A DNA stretch of 64,000 nucleotides from Symbiodinium kawagutii (GCA_009767595.1 VSDK01001314.1:155426-219425); one strand, 5' to 3'; counted from the first letter of the stretch, positions 41,327 through 51,108 are shown. Program-made: numbers and translations. The notes: generated by a model from the sequence alone, not told the origin.

Positions 41327-41749
41327 GAAACCTTGGGTTTCACCACGTCTCTTCGCTTATGATCTTCCTACAAGCGCACCAGGTAGCACATTGAACTGCT
41401 GCCGTGCAGAAACCCTGCTGGAAACTCGAGGATTTTATGGACGCTGATGATATGTCAACTGCTGTTGATTAGTAGGTGAAACGGGTAGCTGGTAGCTGGC
41501 TACCAGGCAGTTGAACCACTGATTTTCTTTGGTATGTCGGGTTTCCTTGTAACCAACCATGCTTTCGAAAACATGGAGACCCACCCGCTTATTCTTACTC
41601 AATACTTTGTGATGTGCCGGTGGACCACGGGATGAAGTGATTGCTTTTTAAGGGTAATCTCATGGCTGAGCCAATCATCGTTCCTTTTCGCAATGTTAGA
41701 CCATGCTTTTGGGATCATGGCTTGAAATGAGGGTTGCACCACTACCAAC

Positions 41750-42034
41750 GTGCACCATCAATTTCCATCATGCTACACACACGCGCACACACACACATGT
41801 TCGTGGGTATGGATCAATGCCAAGTATGGCCAAACAGGGCAACGCCCTGCATACAGGGTAACAGCAACATGTCCGAATGCCTTGCTGGTGATTCTTTTTA
41901 GGGATGACGTCTTTTTGGGAGTTTTTCATGGTGGACAAAAAAATAATATCATCCCAAAAATATGCGTTATTCCCCACAAACAATGGGATGTTTGTTTGAT
42001 CATGCCTTATTTTGTTCACTCCGCAGTTGCATGA
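41750..42034 (+). CDS. open frame, 94 codons
   Basis: First third crosses a (CA)n run near 41775-41800. The rest (RDDVFLGVFHGGQKNNIIPK) is plausible. Unknown. Confidence 0.3.
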   Translation: MHHQFPSCYTHAHTHTCSWVWINAKYGQTGQRPAYRVTATCPNALLVILFRDDVFLGVFHGGQKNNIIPKICVIPHKQWDVCLIMPYFVHSAVA

Positions 42035-43569
42035 CCCGTGGCATGTGATCCGTGACTTCGATTCCAATTCACCATACAGCTGGCGTCCCTGGTGCGAATG
42101 GTGGGCTTGCGGGTGATTGCAAGGAGGCTAGGATCAGTTTCAACTGAGGAAACCCGTGTTGCTATGCAGAGACGTTCAAGATGCATGGTTTGAGGTGCAT
42201 AATAGAGGAATGGAGCTCAATTGAATTTTATAGGCGATTGGATTCTTGTTAGCAAGCTCATGTTCCGGAGATAAAACACTTGTGTTCAAAAGACAGTCTA
42301 AGGGTTCACAGGAATGATGTGCAACAATTTGTATTATGGTACATTTTAATTTTATGTTGCATAGTTTTATTTGGTTACGGCTGAGAGTTTGAGCACCCAA
42401 ACTGTTGCCAGAGTAAGAACAATTAACCTGATAATCAATGACAAATTCAAGTATTTACAGTGATTGTGCACAGCGCAACTAGCTTTATGAAGCCTCTTCC
42501 AGTTTCCTAAGCGTGAAAGTCAACAGGATTAATATGATATATTTTTTTCATGTGGTTGCGTCTTTGATCAGGCTGGTAACTTGAGTAAGCCTGCAAATTA
42601 GATACCTGGATTTAAAATCTTATGAACTTGTTAAGTGTTGGTTTTCAAGGGGTCAGAGATGGACTGTAAGTCAGGCTATGCAAAAAGTTGCGGCTATTAG
42701 TTGGCCATGTGAGTAGATGACATGTTGGCAAACTGACAGGCGATTTGAAACCGGAAGATGGATATCCCTGGAAGCCAATGGGAGCCGCTGGTATGCCTGA
42801 AGCTACATCAGATAACATTTGGGTCGAGTTGTAACTTGCCATCACCACAAGATGACCGTGCCGTCATAGTTAGCTGGCTGGCCTTGCAAAAGTTGTGCTC
42901 ATGGCGTTGTGCTGGGGCCTGCCAATTGGCAGCAACCCTTTTGCAAACGTAGTTAAATATAACTTAACCATGAATTGATTCAGTATCATCTATGAATTCT
43001 ACTTTTTCCTTATCATGAGATGATTCATTAACAAACCCATTCATTCATAATATATTTGACCACAGATTCTGAATGACTTCCCACTCATGACTAGTTCCAC
43101 TTGGGAACACCCTTCAACCGTTTTCATATCATGGCTGTACCTGGGAGGCCGGCAGAACTCGTGCGTTAGAAGCACAGGTAATGCCGTGCGCAGGTAATGC
43201 CGCGCTTCAGATGGTTTTTGACTCAATCAAATGCTTCTATCTTCTGAAAAAGGCAATTAACCATGAAGTTTGCAGGAAACTTGGCGTGATTTGGCAGGAT
43301 TCCCAACCGCAATCATGTGTGAGAAGTTGATCGATGCCATAAACTGGGAATATCTAACGCCACAAGCTGCAGAACCAATCACTGTCTCCATCAGTTTTTG
43401 GACCCTGCTCACCTTTTTTTCGGTATTCAGGGGGTAACACTCCAACTGTCCCCAAAATCATGGTTTTCACAATGAAGATGACCATTTTGGAGAGTTTTCA
43501 CCCGGTTTCAAGGTGTACACTGACGGATATACCATGATGGATCACCAATTTTGGAGGTGTCCCCATGTG
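42035..43569. other. spacer with weak candidates
   Basis: Plus frame 42758-42952 (DRAVIVSWLALQKLCSWRCA at its end) and minus frame 43041-43226 (HYLRTALPVLLTHEF) are the only plausible exons. No repeat family recognised here. Confidence 0.35.
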
Positions 43570-43672
43570 GGTGCTTCTCAAAATGGGGGGCACCAAATCA
43601 TCCAATATGAACCATTTATAGTAATAAACCATCCATTTCGGGGGTCCCCTAATTTGAGAAACTTTCATGTCA
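43570..43672. repeat. family A element
   Basis: GGTGCTTCTCAAAATGGGGG at the left, TCCCCTAATTTGAGAAACTT at the right. Confidence 0.75.
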
Positions 43673-43814
43673 TGTTTGTTTGACGTCTTTTCGGAGCAAG
43701 TATGCGCCCTGAGCACCCACCGAGACGGAGGCAGGCAGCCGAGCCCTAGTTCGATCCGAAGCTAGTTGATGGTTCATCCCACTGGGTAGCATTGATCAAC
43801 TGAATGGTTGTCTC

Positions 43815-43945
43815 TAAAGTGTTTCAAAAATGGACGAACTTACTTTTTGTTGGGAAGGAATGTGGTGGTTTTCTTCAATTTGTGCTTCAAAAATTGATCA
43901 ACTATGATCAACTGACCTTTTTTTCGGGGTGGTAGAGTGGTTTTC
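43815..43945 (+). CDS. candidate coding repeat, broken by a 10-bp duplication
   Basis: One frame reads VSKMDELTFCWEGMW and then CASKIDQL before a TGA created by a tandem duplication of TGATCAACTA. These resemble the downstream SKIDDLTGKVIFWEGIL (44083-44144), so a peptide motif of about 25 residues appears three times. Confidence 0.4.
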
Positions 43946-43970
43946 TCTACTACTACTACTACTACTACTG

Positions 43971-44060
<90 letters not shown>
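43946..44060. repeat. (CTA)n microsatellite
   Basis: About 38 units with a single interruption (CTGCTA), lying between coding-like repeats. Confidence 0.95.
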
Positions 44061-44082
44061 AAGTGCTTCAAAGATAGATGAC

Positions 44083-44144
44083 CTCACAGGAAAGGTTATT
44101 TTTTGGGAGGGTATTTTACGACTGCTTGATAAACCTGTTGCTGG
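44083..44144 (+). CDS. exon ending at a family B intron
   Basis: Frame ...DDLTGKVIFWEGILRLLDKPVAG ends two bases into a codon at GCTGG|GTGG. The next exon begins with the base that completes Gly and stays in frame. This intron is entirely a family B element. Confidence 0.55.
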
Positions 44145-44235
44145 GTGGTTTGAAACATTTTTTATTTTCCCTAGCAATCATTGACATATGGTTGGTTGAC
44201 TACTTTTTTTCATGAGGGTTGAAACCACCAACCAG
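44145..44235 (+). mobile_element. family B introner acting as an intron, 91 bp
   Basis: GT in the left terminal repeat (CTGG|GTGGTTTGAAAC), AG at the end of the right terminal repeat (GAAACCACCAACCAG|). Removing it joins ...KPVAG to LVPNRMSLPG without a frame break. Confidence 0.65.
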
Positions 44236-44324
44236 CCTGGTACCCAATAGGATGAGCCTTCCTGGAATTCGTTAGCTGCTTCCTAGAGAGCGTCACTGCT
44301 AGGAATGATACCACCTTTGACCAG
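44236..44324 (+). CDS. continuation exon after the family B intron
   Basis: Reads LVPNRMSLPGI, then TAG in this frame at 44272; a GTTAGC donor at 44271 would avoid it. A second short stretch (SVTARNDTTFDQ, donor CCAG|GTGG at 44325) follows. Confidence 0.45.
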
Positions 44325-44374
44325 GTGGTTGATTCTCAATGGATACTAGATATGACAGTGGCTCTTCATCCTAG

Positions 44375-44545
44375 ATGGCGGTTGAGAATGGTTGACCTGC
44401 CCAGCAAAAACAGCAGCCGTTCTGGAGAGCCCAAGTTCTGGAAGGCCGACAAAAATGGTCTCCCGCGGTGGTGCGGATCAGTTGGCGATGGGGAAAGTGA
44501 ACCGCCGCCAACCGCACGTCGGATCGAAAAAAAAACGCAGCGTCC
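44375..44545 (+). CDS. candidate exon, Lys/Pro-rich
   Basis: After TCATCCTAG|. Reads MVDLPSKNSSRSGEPKFWKA and then DKNGLPRWCGSVGDGESEPP; TGA at the end. GC-rich and well formed. Unknown. Confidence 0.5.
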
Positions 44546-44607
44546 AGCTTGAAAGTTGCACCAATGGAACGATCTTCCGGTTGTTTCATGTGGTGGCTAT
44601 GAGTCCA

Positions 44608-44727
44608 TATGGCTATGGGTTAATATTAACCAACCAACTCATAGAGGATAATCACCAACAATAATAAGGAAAACAAGGGTCAATGATAGGGGAAGCAGGG
44701 GTACGGGGTTTTGATCCACTGCCATAT
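44608..44727. repeat. family C element
   Basis: ATGGCTATGGGTTAATATTA at the left, GGGTTTTGATCCACTGCCAT at the right. Confidence 0.8.
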
Positions 44728-45403
44728 TGAGCATCAATCATGGGGCAGAGTAGCCAACAATATCAGGGAGAACCATGGTTGATGATGGTACACCAGGGGC
44801 ACGGTGTGAACTGACCCAAAAACCATGTGGGTGAGCCATGAGTACCATCAATGTTGGCAGTAGCATGCGGTAGCTAAGGATTTACATTGGTTGATGTTGG
44901 TTAATGTGGGCCTAATAGCCAGCAATAAGCGACAACAGCTGATTGTTGAAAGTTGTTAATTCACAAAAGCTGTTCATATGGGTCCACCCCCATGGAATGT
45001 CCACTTTTGTTGGTTCACAAGCTGTCGGTTGACTATGAAGCGCCAACACAGGTCCGCACTGGCGATGTTTGGGAATGGTGAGACCATGGTTTTTAGATAC
45101 GCCAATCTCTGGTTAATATATGGAACATGCAATGGTATATTTCTGCCTAGCGCATCCTGGCGCGTGGTTGCTACATGAGATGGGCTCTAAATTATCAACA
45201 ATTACATCCGTTTTTAAATTGGAAGACGAGAGGGGACCGCCTACAACAGCCGTGAAAAAAGAGCGCTGTTCATATAATGGTCCGTATTCATATATTTGAA
45301 TTATGTTTGCCTGACAGCTGCTTTTGCCTTTCATCAATTTATTTTTTTGTCGCCCATGCAGGGATTTATTGTTTATATTTACTGTGTGCTTGACCATACT
45401 CAG

Positions 45404-45559
45404 CGTATGGTTCCTATGAATGTCAGGGAAGTGTCAACATGGGCGACAGCTCCTTTGTGTCACAGAATCACGGCGAAGTCATTCCCAGAGAAACTAAAGT
45501 TTCGAAGCAGAACACAAGGAAACTCAAACGGTATTATGACGATGAGCCAACATTTGAGG
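45404..45559 (+). CDS. well-supported exon ending at a family A element
   Basis: Acceptor ATACTCAG|; the frame runs 52 codons: AYGSYECQGSVNMGDSSFVS...HGEVIPRETKVSKQNTRKLK...YYDDEPTFE and ends at GAGG|GTTTCTC, where the donor is the left end of a family A element. Basic and charged; unknown protein. Confidence 0.6.
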
Positions 45560-45654
45560 GTTTCTCAAATAGGGCTACCCCCAGTTATCATCCAACATTA
45601 AACATTCACAGTAATAAAGCATCCATTTGTGGGTCCCCTATTTTGAGAAACACC
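45559..45654. repeat. family A element at an exon boundary
   Basis: GGTTTCTCAAATAGGG at the left (GT used as the likely donor), CCCCTATTTTGAGAAACACC at the right. The intron continues through a (TC)n run to the acceptor at 45771. Confidence 0.75.
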
Positions 45655-45771
45655 AATTTACCATAGTTCACCATCCTCGACTACTATGATTAACTCGAAC
45701 ATTCGAACTCTCTCTCTCTCTACATCTCTGCTGCAAACCATTGACTTTGAGTTTTCTTGCTGGTTTTGCAG

Positions 45772-45875
45772 GTGCCCACCCACACAATAATACACAACAA
45801 TGTATCGGCAGTGTACCCGGAAAATCGAAAACTAAGATATTTGGACATCAAACTTATGGACAGCCACAACCCTAG
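45772..45875 (+). CDS. candidate exon, possibly the gene end
   Basis: Acceptor TTTTGCAG| after a pyrimidine tract. In the phase left by 45404-45559 it reads NNTQQCIGSVPGKSKTKIFG...QTYGQPQP and stops at TAG 45873-45875. A different frame is open further (to 45942: SAVYPENRKLRYLDIKLMDS), so the choice rests on phase. Confidence 0.5.
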
Positions 45876-45958
45876 CATGATCTCACGTAAACTCTGGCTA
45901 TCCAATGCTGCTTTTGAAGGCTCACGTGGTTTCTTAGTGTAGAAAATGGCTGCACTAG

Positions 45959-46100
45959 TTCCATGCTGAATTAAGGCGTGAGGTGGTTAACTATGGCGAA
46001 GGATGTCAAATGATGCTTGGTACTGGTGGCAAAAATGGAAAACGTTTTCTAAAAGGTCCGATTCCAGCAACAAAAGAACAAACAACTTACAACAAAACTG
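45959..46100 (+). CDS. exon interrupted by a family B intron, first half
   Basis: After GCACTAG| reads FHAELRREVVNYGEGCQMML then GTGGKNGKRFLKGPIPATKE...QTTYNKT, ending one base into a codon at AACTG|GTTGG. The frame is picked up exactly at 46197. Only 20 bp separate it from the alternative upstream frame, so its start is unsure. Confidence 0.6.
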
Positions 46101-46196
46101 GTTGGTGGTTTCAAACATTTTGCATTTTCCCTGGTAATGATCAACAAATGGTTGGTTGACTAATAATTGTTAATAGGGTTGGAAACCACCAACCAG
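46101..46196 (+). mobile_element. family B introner acting as an intron, 96 bp
   Basis: Terminal repeats CTGGTTGGTGGTTTC and GGAAACCACCAACCAG. Donor GT is bases 4-5 of the left repeat; AG is the last two bases of the right repeat. Removing 46101-46196 joins ...TYNKT to DTVTFTSGAK in frame. Confidence 0.75.
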
Positions 46197-46261
46197 ATAC
46201 TGTAACGTTCACCTCAGGTGCCAAGACAATGGTAGCCACGTCAGACACAACAGGGCGGTAG
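46197..46261 (+). CDS. exon interrupted by a family B intron, second half
   Basis: Reads DTVTFTSGAKTMVATSDTTG, then GR and a stop TAG at 46259-46261; a GTAGAGG donor at 46258 would continue instead. Another frame is open to 46342 (SSHLEPMIHQLTNKIPVTGQ), so the end is not settled. Confidence 0.55.
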
Positions 46262-46344
46262 AGGCTTCCAGCCATCTGGAGCCTATGATCCACCAACTGA
46301 CTAACAAAATCCCAGTCACTGGCCAAGTCCATCAACGGGGAGCC

Positions 46345-46500
46345 TTCTAGTTATATGTTGGTTCGGAAACCATTTAGCTATATGTCCAACATCACTTGTA
46401 GCTACCCCAGTTGTAAGTTCCACCATCATTTGTAGCTACCTTAGTTATAACATATTAGAGATATAACCAAACCAATTGTGAATTGGGGGTGCCACTTCCT
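46345..46500. repeat. family D-like element, degraded
   Basis: TCTAGTTATATGTTGG at the left, GAATTGGGGGTGCCACTTCC at the right. Confidence 0.45.
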
Positions 46501-46597
46501 ATCCAAAACTCGTGGTGTCCATGGTGTTCAAATCGATCAGCCGTTCCACAGTCGCGTGAGCTGAGCCATGCCGCGGGAGCTGAGTGACGTCTTGCAG

Positions 46598-46764
46598 GAT
46601 TTCCGGCAGGATTTGGATGCGTGTCCTGGCCATCCCAAGGGGTGGAACTGGAGGTTCGCATGGAACCGATGCGATGTGCTTCCCATGTGCTGGTCATGGC
46701 AAGCTTGCTTTCAGTTGGAGAATTTGAGAGATTTTTGGTTGCAATTGTGTCCACCTGCAATCTG
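46598..46764 (+). CDS. well-supported exon
   Basis: Acceptor GTCTTGCAG|, donor AATCTG|GTAAACC. One frame is open throughout: GVELEVRMEPMRCASHVLVM then ASLLSVGEFERFLVAIVSTC. A family C element lies 15 bp beyond the donor. Unknown protein. Confidence 0.6.
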
Positions 46765-46779
46765 GTAAACCCAATGAAG

Positions 46780-46892
46780 CTCTGGGCCAATATTGATCAA
46801 CCAATAATGAAGGGTAATCACCAACAATAAGAAGGAAAACCATGGGTAGTAGTGGGGGAACCAGGGTACGGGGTTTTGACCCACTGCCATGA
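46780..46892. repeat. family C element
   Basis: GCTCTGGGCCAATATTGATC at the left, GGGTTTTGACCCACTGCCAT at the right. Confidence 0.7.
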
Positions 46893-47066
46893 AGCATTGT
46901 GATTTGGACGTTGGTGAATCAGTACTGTAGGCTGTGACGAGTGTATGTCCAAAGATGTGGTGTGTGATGCAGGTTACAAAACATTACCTTGGGCTAGGCT
47001 TTGAGTAAGACGGGCTGAAACAACAGAGGTCAAGAGCGAGCGTAGTAACTTTTTGGAAGTGCTACA

Positions 47067-47330
47067 ATGAAAAATGGGAAGAAAATCAACGTAGAATTTG
47101 GCAAGGTGACCTCAACTTGCTCTACCTTGGTTCACGTGCCGCCACCATGGATGCAAATGATGATCAATGCGGAGGATGGAAATAGCGCTGCCGATGCCAG
47201 CCGTGATGTCACCAAACAGGCTTTCTGCAAATGATGATTCCGTGGAAGATGGAGTAGGCTGCTTCAGCCGGCTTCAAACGCAATATCTGGGTCTCTGTAT
47301 CCCCCTTTGCTGGATGCAAGAGCTTGGTTA
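47067..47330 (+). CDS. coding stretch, two overlapping frames
   Basis: ATG-started frame 47067-47234 (KKINVEFGKVTSTCSTLVHV...INAEDGNSAADASRDVTKQ), then a second frame from about 47217 to 47328 (SANDDSVEDGVGCFSRLQTQ) ending at GAGCTTG|GTTAAA. GCAAATGATGAT occurs in both parts, 71 bp apart. A GC-type donor at AAACAG|GCTTTC is possible. Probably two exons or an indel. Confidence 0.45.
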
Positions 47331-47343
47331 AAACCTTGCCGAG

Positions 47344-47430
47344 CTCAACCTTGGACAGCAGGGCCTACAAGGCTTTGATTTGTTTGGTTTCTTGTTGCAG
47401 ATTCGGGCTGTCATTTTTTCCGGTTTGCTT
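47344..47430 (+). CDS. candidate exon
   Basis: Acceptor TTGCCGAG|, donor GCTT|GTAAGA. Reads QQGLQGFDLFGFLLQIRAVI, hydrophobic. The minus strand is open as well over 47328-47734. Confidence 0.45.
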
Positions 47431-47505
47431 GTAAGAGCCGTGCCGGTGCGTTGATCCTCCTCACTTGAACTGCGCACCCCAATGAAGAACTTTCGTGTTT
47501 GGCAG

Positions 47506-47561
47506 GTGTGTTGAAATCTCTGCCTGCTGCGAGACTGGGACAGTTCCCGCGATGTTTGCTG
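47506..47561 (+). CDS. short candidate exon
   Basis: Acceptor TTTGGCAG|, donor TTGCTG|GTGATT. Reads VLKSLPAARLGQFPRCLL. Confidence 0.4.
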
Positions 47562-47582
47562 GTGATTTGACAAAGGTTTAAT

Positions 47583-47713
47583 GGTTGTCGATTGGTGGTC
47601 GACGTTTTCGGTGCGACTGGGAACTGGTAGTGAAGCATGCACGAGCTCCAGCATAGATGTAGTCTCTCGTTTTCAAGGCCGCATCGTTGCATTGACTTTA
47701 CAGCTGGTCTAGT
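47583..47713 (+). CDS. candidate coding stretch
   Basis: Frame WWSTFSVRLGTGSEACTSSS then IDVVSRFQGRIVALTLQL, ending at CAGCTG|GTCTAG or the following TAG. Start not defined. Confidence 0.4.
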
Positions 47714-47864
47714 GCTGGCTGGAGCGACCATCAATTATGGTACTCTGAGATCACCCAGCAACTGCGAAGCCAGTGGTGCTGGGACTATGTTGTTTTTGTT
47801 TGGATGCCCCCAGACTGGTATTAGTTGAACTATTCCTCTAGGCTCTAGACCTACCTGCACAGAT

Positions 47865-47962
47865 GGTTTCTCAAAATAGGGGTACCCCAAACATGGCTGG
47901 TTTATGACCATAAATGGTAAATATTGGATGATTTAGGGGTACCCCTATGACTTGAGAAACAG
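47865..47962. repeat. family A element
   Basis: GGTTTCTCAAAATAGGGGTA at the left, CCCCTATGACTTGAGAAAC at the right. Confidence 0.8.
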
Positions 47963-48202
47963 CCATATGTGTATATATGAATCTTTGTACTGTACTTGTT
48001 CGAAGGCAGCCTTACAGATTCACTAGTAGTCGCCTTGTTGGCCCAGGTGTAGTTCCCCAAGAGTCCTATGGATCTCCATAGGTTACATGCCCAACTCATA
48101 GATCGAAAACCTGAGCAAGTGGCCAGCTAAAGCGTGTTTCATTTAATGCCAAGCTCCTTACTACCTAGTCGATAGCACCATGTGTTGGCCCACCAGGTGG
48201 AT

Positions 48203-48350
48203 TTCTGACCCAGTACCAAGATTTGAGGACAGCTGCCATGGAGGTAAACCCTGAAGGTGGTAGACACGGCAGCCGTTGAGGTTCTTCAAAGCGCAGAAGA
48301 AGCACAATTCCACGCGTGACTTGTCACGGATGGCCCTGGTTCGGAGGCGT
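48203..48350 (+). CDS. candidate exon(s), frame change inside
   Basis: GFLTQYQDLRTAAMEVNPE in one frame, then VVDTAAVEVLQSAEEAQFHA one base out of frame. GAG|GTAAACC is a possible donor between them, but the spacing is too short for an intron. Helical composition. Confidence 0.4.
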
Positions 48351-48751
48351 TGGTTGAGTTTCGTTCAACCCAATGATGATACTTTCGAATGGTAGATCCT
48401 GCAATTCATCGCCGGTTTCACTGCTGGTGATTCAGCATGAAACATGGGGAGTTGATTAGATTTAAGGGTCGTCCAGATTCTCCTAGTACTAAGATCTACC
48501 AGAAGTGGAAGGGCCCTGCAGTTTCAAAAGAGATTAACTAGCTGGGTACCGCCTTGAAACGTCTTGCTGCCGCTGGGGTGCAGCCACACTGGCCGAGAGG
48601 GGCATTTGGGCCAGGTTTCATGGGATGATATCATCCTCAACCGCTGGCCTGCTGATCAATCCATAGATCCATCAGCCACCAAGCAGTTATATCGGGTTGG
48701 TTAGGTCACAGTACCCCTGCCGAACACCAAAAAAGACAGTAGAATAAATTG

Positions 48752-48847
48752 GGTGTTTCTCAAAGTAGGGGTACCTCCATGATGAATCATTTATAGTGCT
48801 AAACCAGCCATTTAGGTGGTTCCCCAGTTTAAGGAGCCTCCAACCAG
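48752..48847. repeat. family A element supplying an acceptor
   Basis: GGTGTTTCTCAAAGTAGGGG at the left; the right end is altered to GGAGCCTCCAACCAG|, which forms the acceptor of the next exon. Confidence 0.7.
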
Positions 48848-49015
48848 AACAAGTTGATGAATTCCCAACGACATCCAGGTCCCTTCAAGGTGTTTACCCA
48901 GTTTCTGGTTGGATTCGTTTTTGGGAAGTACCCACTGGCAAGACACATAGTGGCTGTCACCACAGAAATTGATTCCCCATCCCCATCAACTTGTGCCCAT
49001 GAGCAACACCGATGA
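48848..49015 (+). CDS. candidate exon after a family A element
   Basis: Frame NKLMNSQRHPGPFKVFTQFL then VGFVFGKYPLARHIVAVTTE and a Ser/Pro tail to TGA at 49013. Protein-like throughout. The opposite strand is open but poorer. May be a terminal exon. Confidence 0.5.
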   Translation, partial: NKLMNSQRHPGPFKVFTQFLVGFVFGKYPLARHIVAVTTEIDSPSPSTCAHEQHR

Positions 49016-49125
49016 GTGGAGTGGAGCTGGTGCCCGCCGTTCTTTTTGGGTACACGGTACACACCTCAACAGCTGAGTTTTTGCTCAGTTCTCACAATCA
49101 GACTTGAGCACCGGACCACCTATAG

Positions 49126-49278
49126 ATGCTTATGATCATTCACCCGGTGCGCTGCGAAGAAAGGGTAAGCAATTGGCGTCCTACCAAGGGTGAGGATTCT
49201 GCGGTTACCTTTGTGATGGCTGCCGGGTTGCAAAATCTGGCGGTTGATTTCTTTCCACACGTGATAATCTCCGGCTGA
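49126..49278 (+). CDS. candidate exon, 50 codons
   Basis: After CACCTATAG| starts with ATG and reads HPVRCEERVSNWRPTKGEDS then TFVMAAGLQNLAVDFFPHVI, TGA at 49276. A GTAAGC donor inside (49165) may end it early. Confidence 0.5.
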   Translation: MLMIIHPVRCEERVSNWRPTKGEDSAVTFVMAAGLQNLAVDFFPHVIISG

Positions 49279-49546
49279 GGGGTACCACGGCTATGGATCA
49301 TGAGAAAAACATGTCTTATCAACTTTGATCAATTTAATATTAGATAGAAACATTATTAACCTTGATTAACCATCGGTCACGCTTGATCAAACACTATTAA
49401 ACAATATTCACTCAATTCTAACCATCACTAACCATCATGAACCATGACTAATAAACCCATATCAACCTATCATCTACCTATCATCAACCTATGATCATCC
49501 CTGACTTCTCAACCGTTTCTCCTTCCGCCATGCTATGGCTGCTTAG
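49279..49546. other. AT-rich spacer, no gene seen
   Basis: CATTAACC/CATCAACC words only. Confidence 0.5.
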
Positions 49547-49697
49547 GTCAGCGCTTGCAGGACGTCTACCTGCGCCTGCTTCGGGCCGAGCCACCCGCGG
49601 CACCAGCTCCACCGGTGGCGACTCCCGGCGCTGTGGGCATCGCGGGCGTGGGGAAGAGCTCGGAATCGCCGGACTCCAAGGGATCCAAAGCCAAGAG
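49547..49697 (+). CDS. well-supported GC-rich exon with a probable GC donor
   Basis: Acceptor GGCTGCTTAG|; reads QRLQDVYLRLLRAEPPAAPA then a Pro/Ala linker and GKSSESPDSKGSKAKR. The probable end is AAGAG|GCAAGC, a GC-AG donor consensus, after which composition drops. The frame stays open to 49798 if unspliced. Confidence 0.6.
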
Positions 49698-50229
49698 GCA
49701 AGCAACTTGGACGAGCGAACCACGGCAGCGGTGGCTGGTTGCTGGTTGTGCGAAAATGAGGTCAATGCAGCTGGTTGTGCGAGGTCCATGCATTGCTTAA
49801 GAAGTTTATTGTTGAGTCTAGTCAGTGATAACTTCATATAACTTCATTATTGTTACCATAGATATTGACCATATTGCTATATAGTTATATATAAGGTTTG
49901 GTTGATACTGGTTGATGAGGGCTTTTGCTGATGTTTTCTACCGGTGTTGTTGGGAGGGAATTGATTTGGAGCTGTTCGAGGTACCCGCCCCACCTGGCTT
50001 GCTCGAAAATCATAGAAATCAATGGACTCCCAGGGTTTTCCCATCAAACGTGATCACGTGATGATATTCCGTCGCCATGCTGATCTGCCAGGGTACCAGT
50101 ATGTGTGTAGGCTGTTGTGTGTGGCTCTTGTTTGTTGGAACCCTGGGTCTTTAACTTTAACGTTGATTCGATTTTGATTGTAACATCGCATCTATGTGGA
50201 GAGAATGGCAAGGAAACAGAATAACAGGA

Positions 50230-50296
50230 ACCGCTAAAGTATGGGTAGCAACCAACCAACCAACCAACCAACCAACCAACCAACCAACCAACCAAC
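50230..50296. repeat. (CCAA)n microsatellite
   Basis: About 12 units; the open frames across it on both strands (NQPTNQPT, GWLVGWLV) are repeat translations. Confidence 0.9.
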
Positions 50297-50521
50297 AAAA
50301 GTCATGAGGCACGTGAGCGTACGGGGGCCCTCGACCCGCAAGATTGACAATGCAAAACCATCAGGAAACGACAGCTGCAGAGCTATCAGAAAGCTCATGG
50401 CTAAAGCCCCAGTGTGGCTAGTCATGTGGCCAGTCATGTGGCCAGTCATGTGACCAGTCGTGTGTTCTCCATATTTCCACACATGAAAGGATCAACACAA
50501 GGGGGATGACTGTGTGCCCAG

Positions 50522-50639
50522 GCCATCAGCCTACAAGAGCTTCCTGGCCGCAGACCTGCGGGGCCGTGCTCCTGCCAGACCCTAGGGACCAACCAAGATA
50601 TGGTGGGAAACTGGTGGGAAAGCCTAGGCAGAAAGCTTG
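50522..50639 (+). CDS. candidate exon
   Basis: Acceptor GTGCCCAG|, donor AGCTTG|GTAGAT. Reads AISLQELPGRRPAGPCSCQT then LGTNQDMVGNWWESLGRKL. Open to 50718 without the donor. Confidence 0.5.
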
Positions 50640-50747
50640 GTAGATCACCTTATTCGCAACTAGACTTTGGGGACAATCATATGGAGAGGGGAATCTGCCC
50701 GGGTAATCGCAACCAACTATAAGCCAGATTAAACCAGTATTTTTCAG

Positions 50748-50926
50748 ATGCGTTGAAACAATCAGCCAAACAATGGCGTTTAAGACTTAAGAGTTCACTA
50801 CGCTTGGAAAAAAAGATGCTGGGAATCTATGACCGCCTCCCGCTTGAGATTTGGATCATCGTACGGGGATTGATTGCCGTGCTGAGGCTCCCACATGTTT
50901 GGCATTTATTTTCCAAAGGATTCTTG
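50748..50926 (+). CDS. candidate exon, basic then hydrophobic
   Basis: Acceptor TTTTTCAG| with a pyrimidine tract, donor TTCTTG|GTTAGA. Reads KQWRLRLKSSLRLEKKMLGI then YDRLPLEIWIIVRGLIAVLR. LPLEIW is reminiscent of F-box starts, but the rest does not follow that family, so no name is given. Confidence 0.55.
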
Positions 50927-51108
50927 GTTAGACACGAGTAAACATGGCCTTGTACAAATGGTTGGCACCCTTTTATACTGGTTATGATTTCGATCTGTTT
51001 TGCCTATGATTGTTAGCAGTTCCGGGGGATAGTAGCAGGATGCAAGAAACCGAGCCAGAAATACAACTGATTTTATGGCTATAGATCAATTGAAATAGGT
51101 TACCTTCA

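Noticed and set aside
47142-47154. GCCGCCACCATGG, a perfect vertebrate start context
   Set aside because: The ATG opens only 12 codons before a stop; a different frame is the coding one here, so this is coincidence.
50041-50482. Open frames with GWLVGWLVG and NQPTNQPT repeats
   Set aside because: Translations of the (CCAA)n microsatellite on either strand.
50748-50926. F-box domain at LPLEIW
   Set aside because: Only six residues resemble the start of that fold; the rest does not follow.
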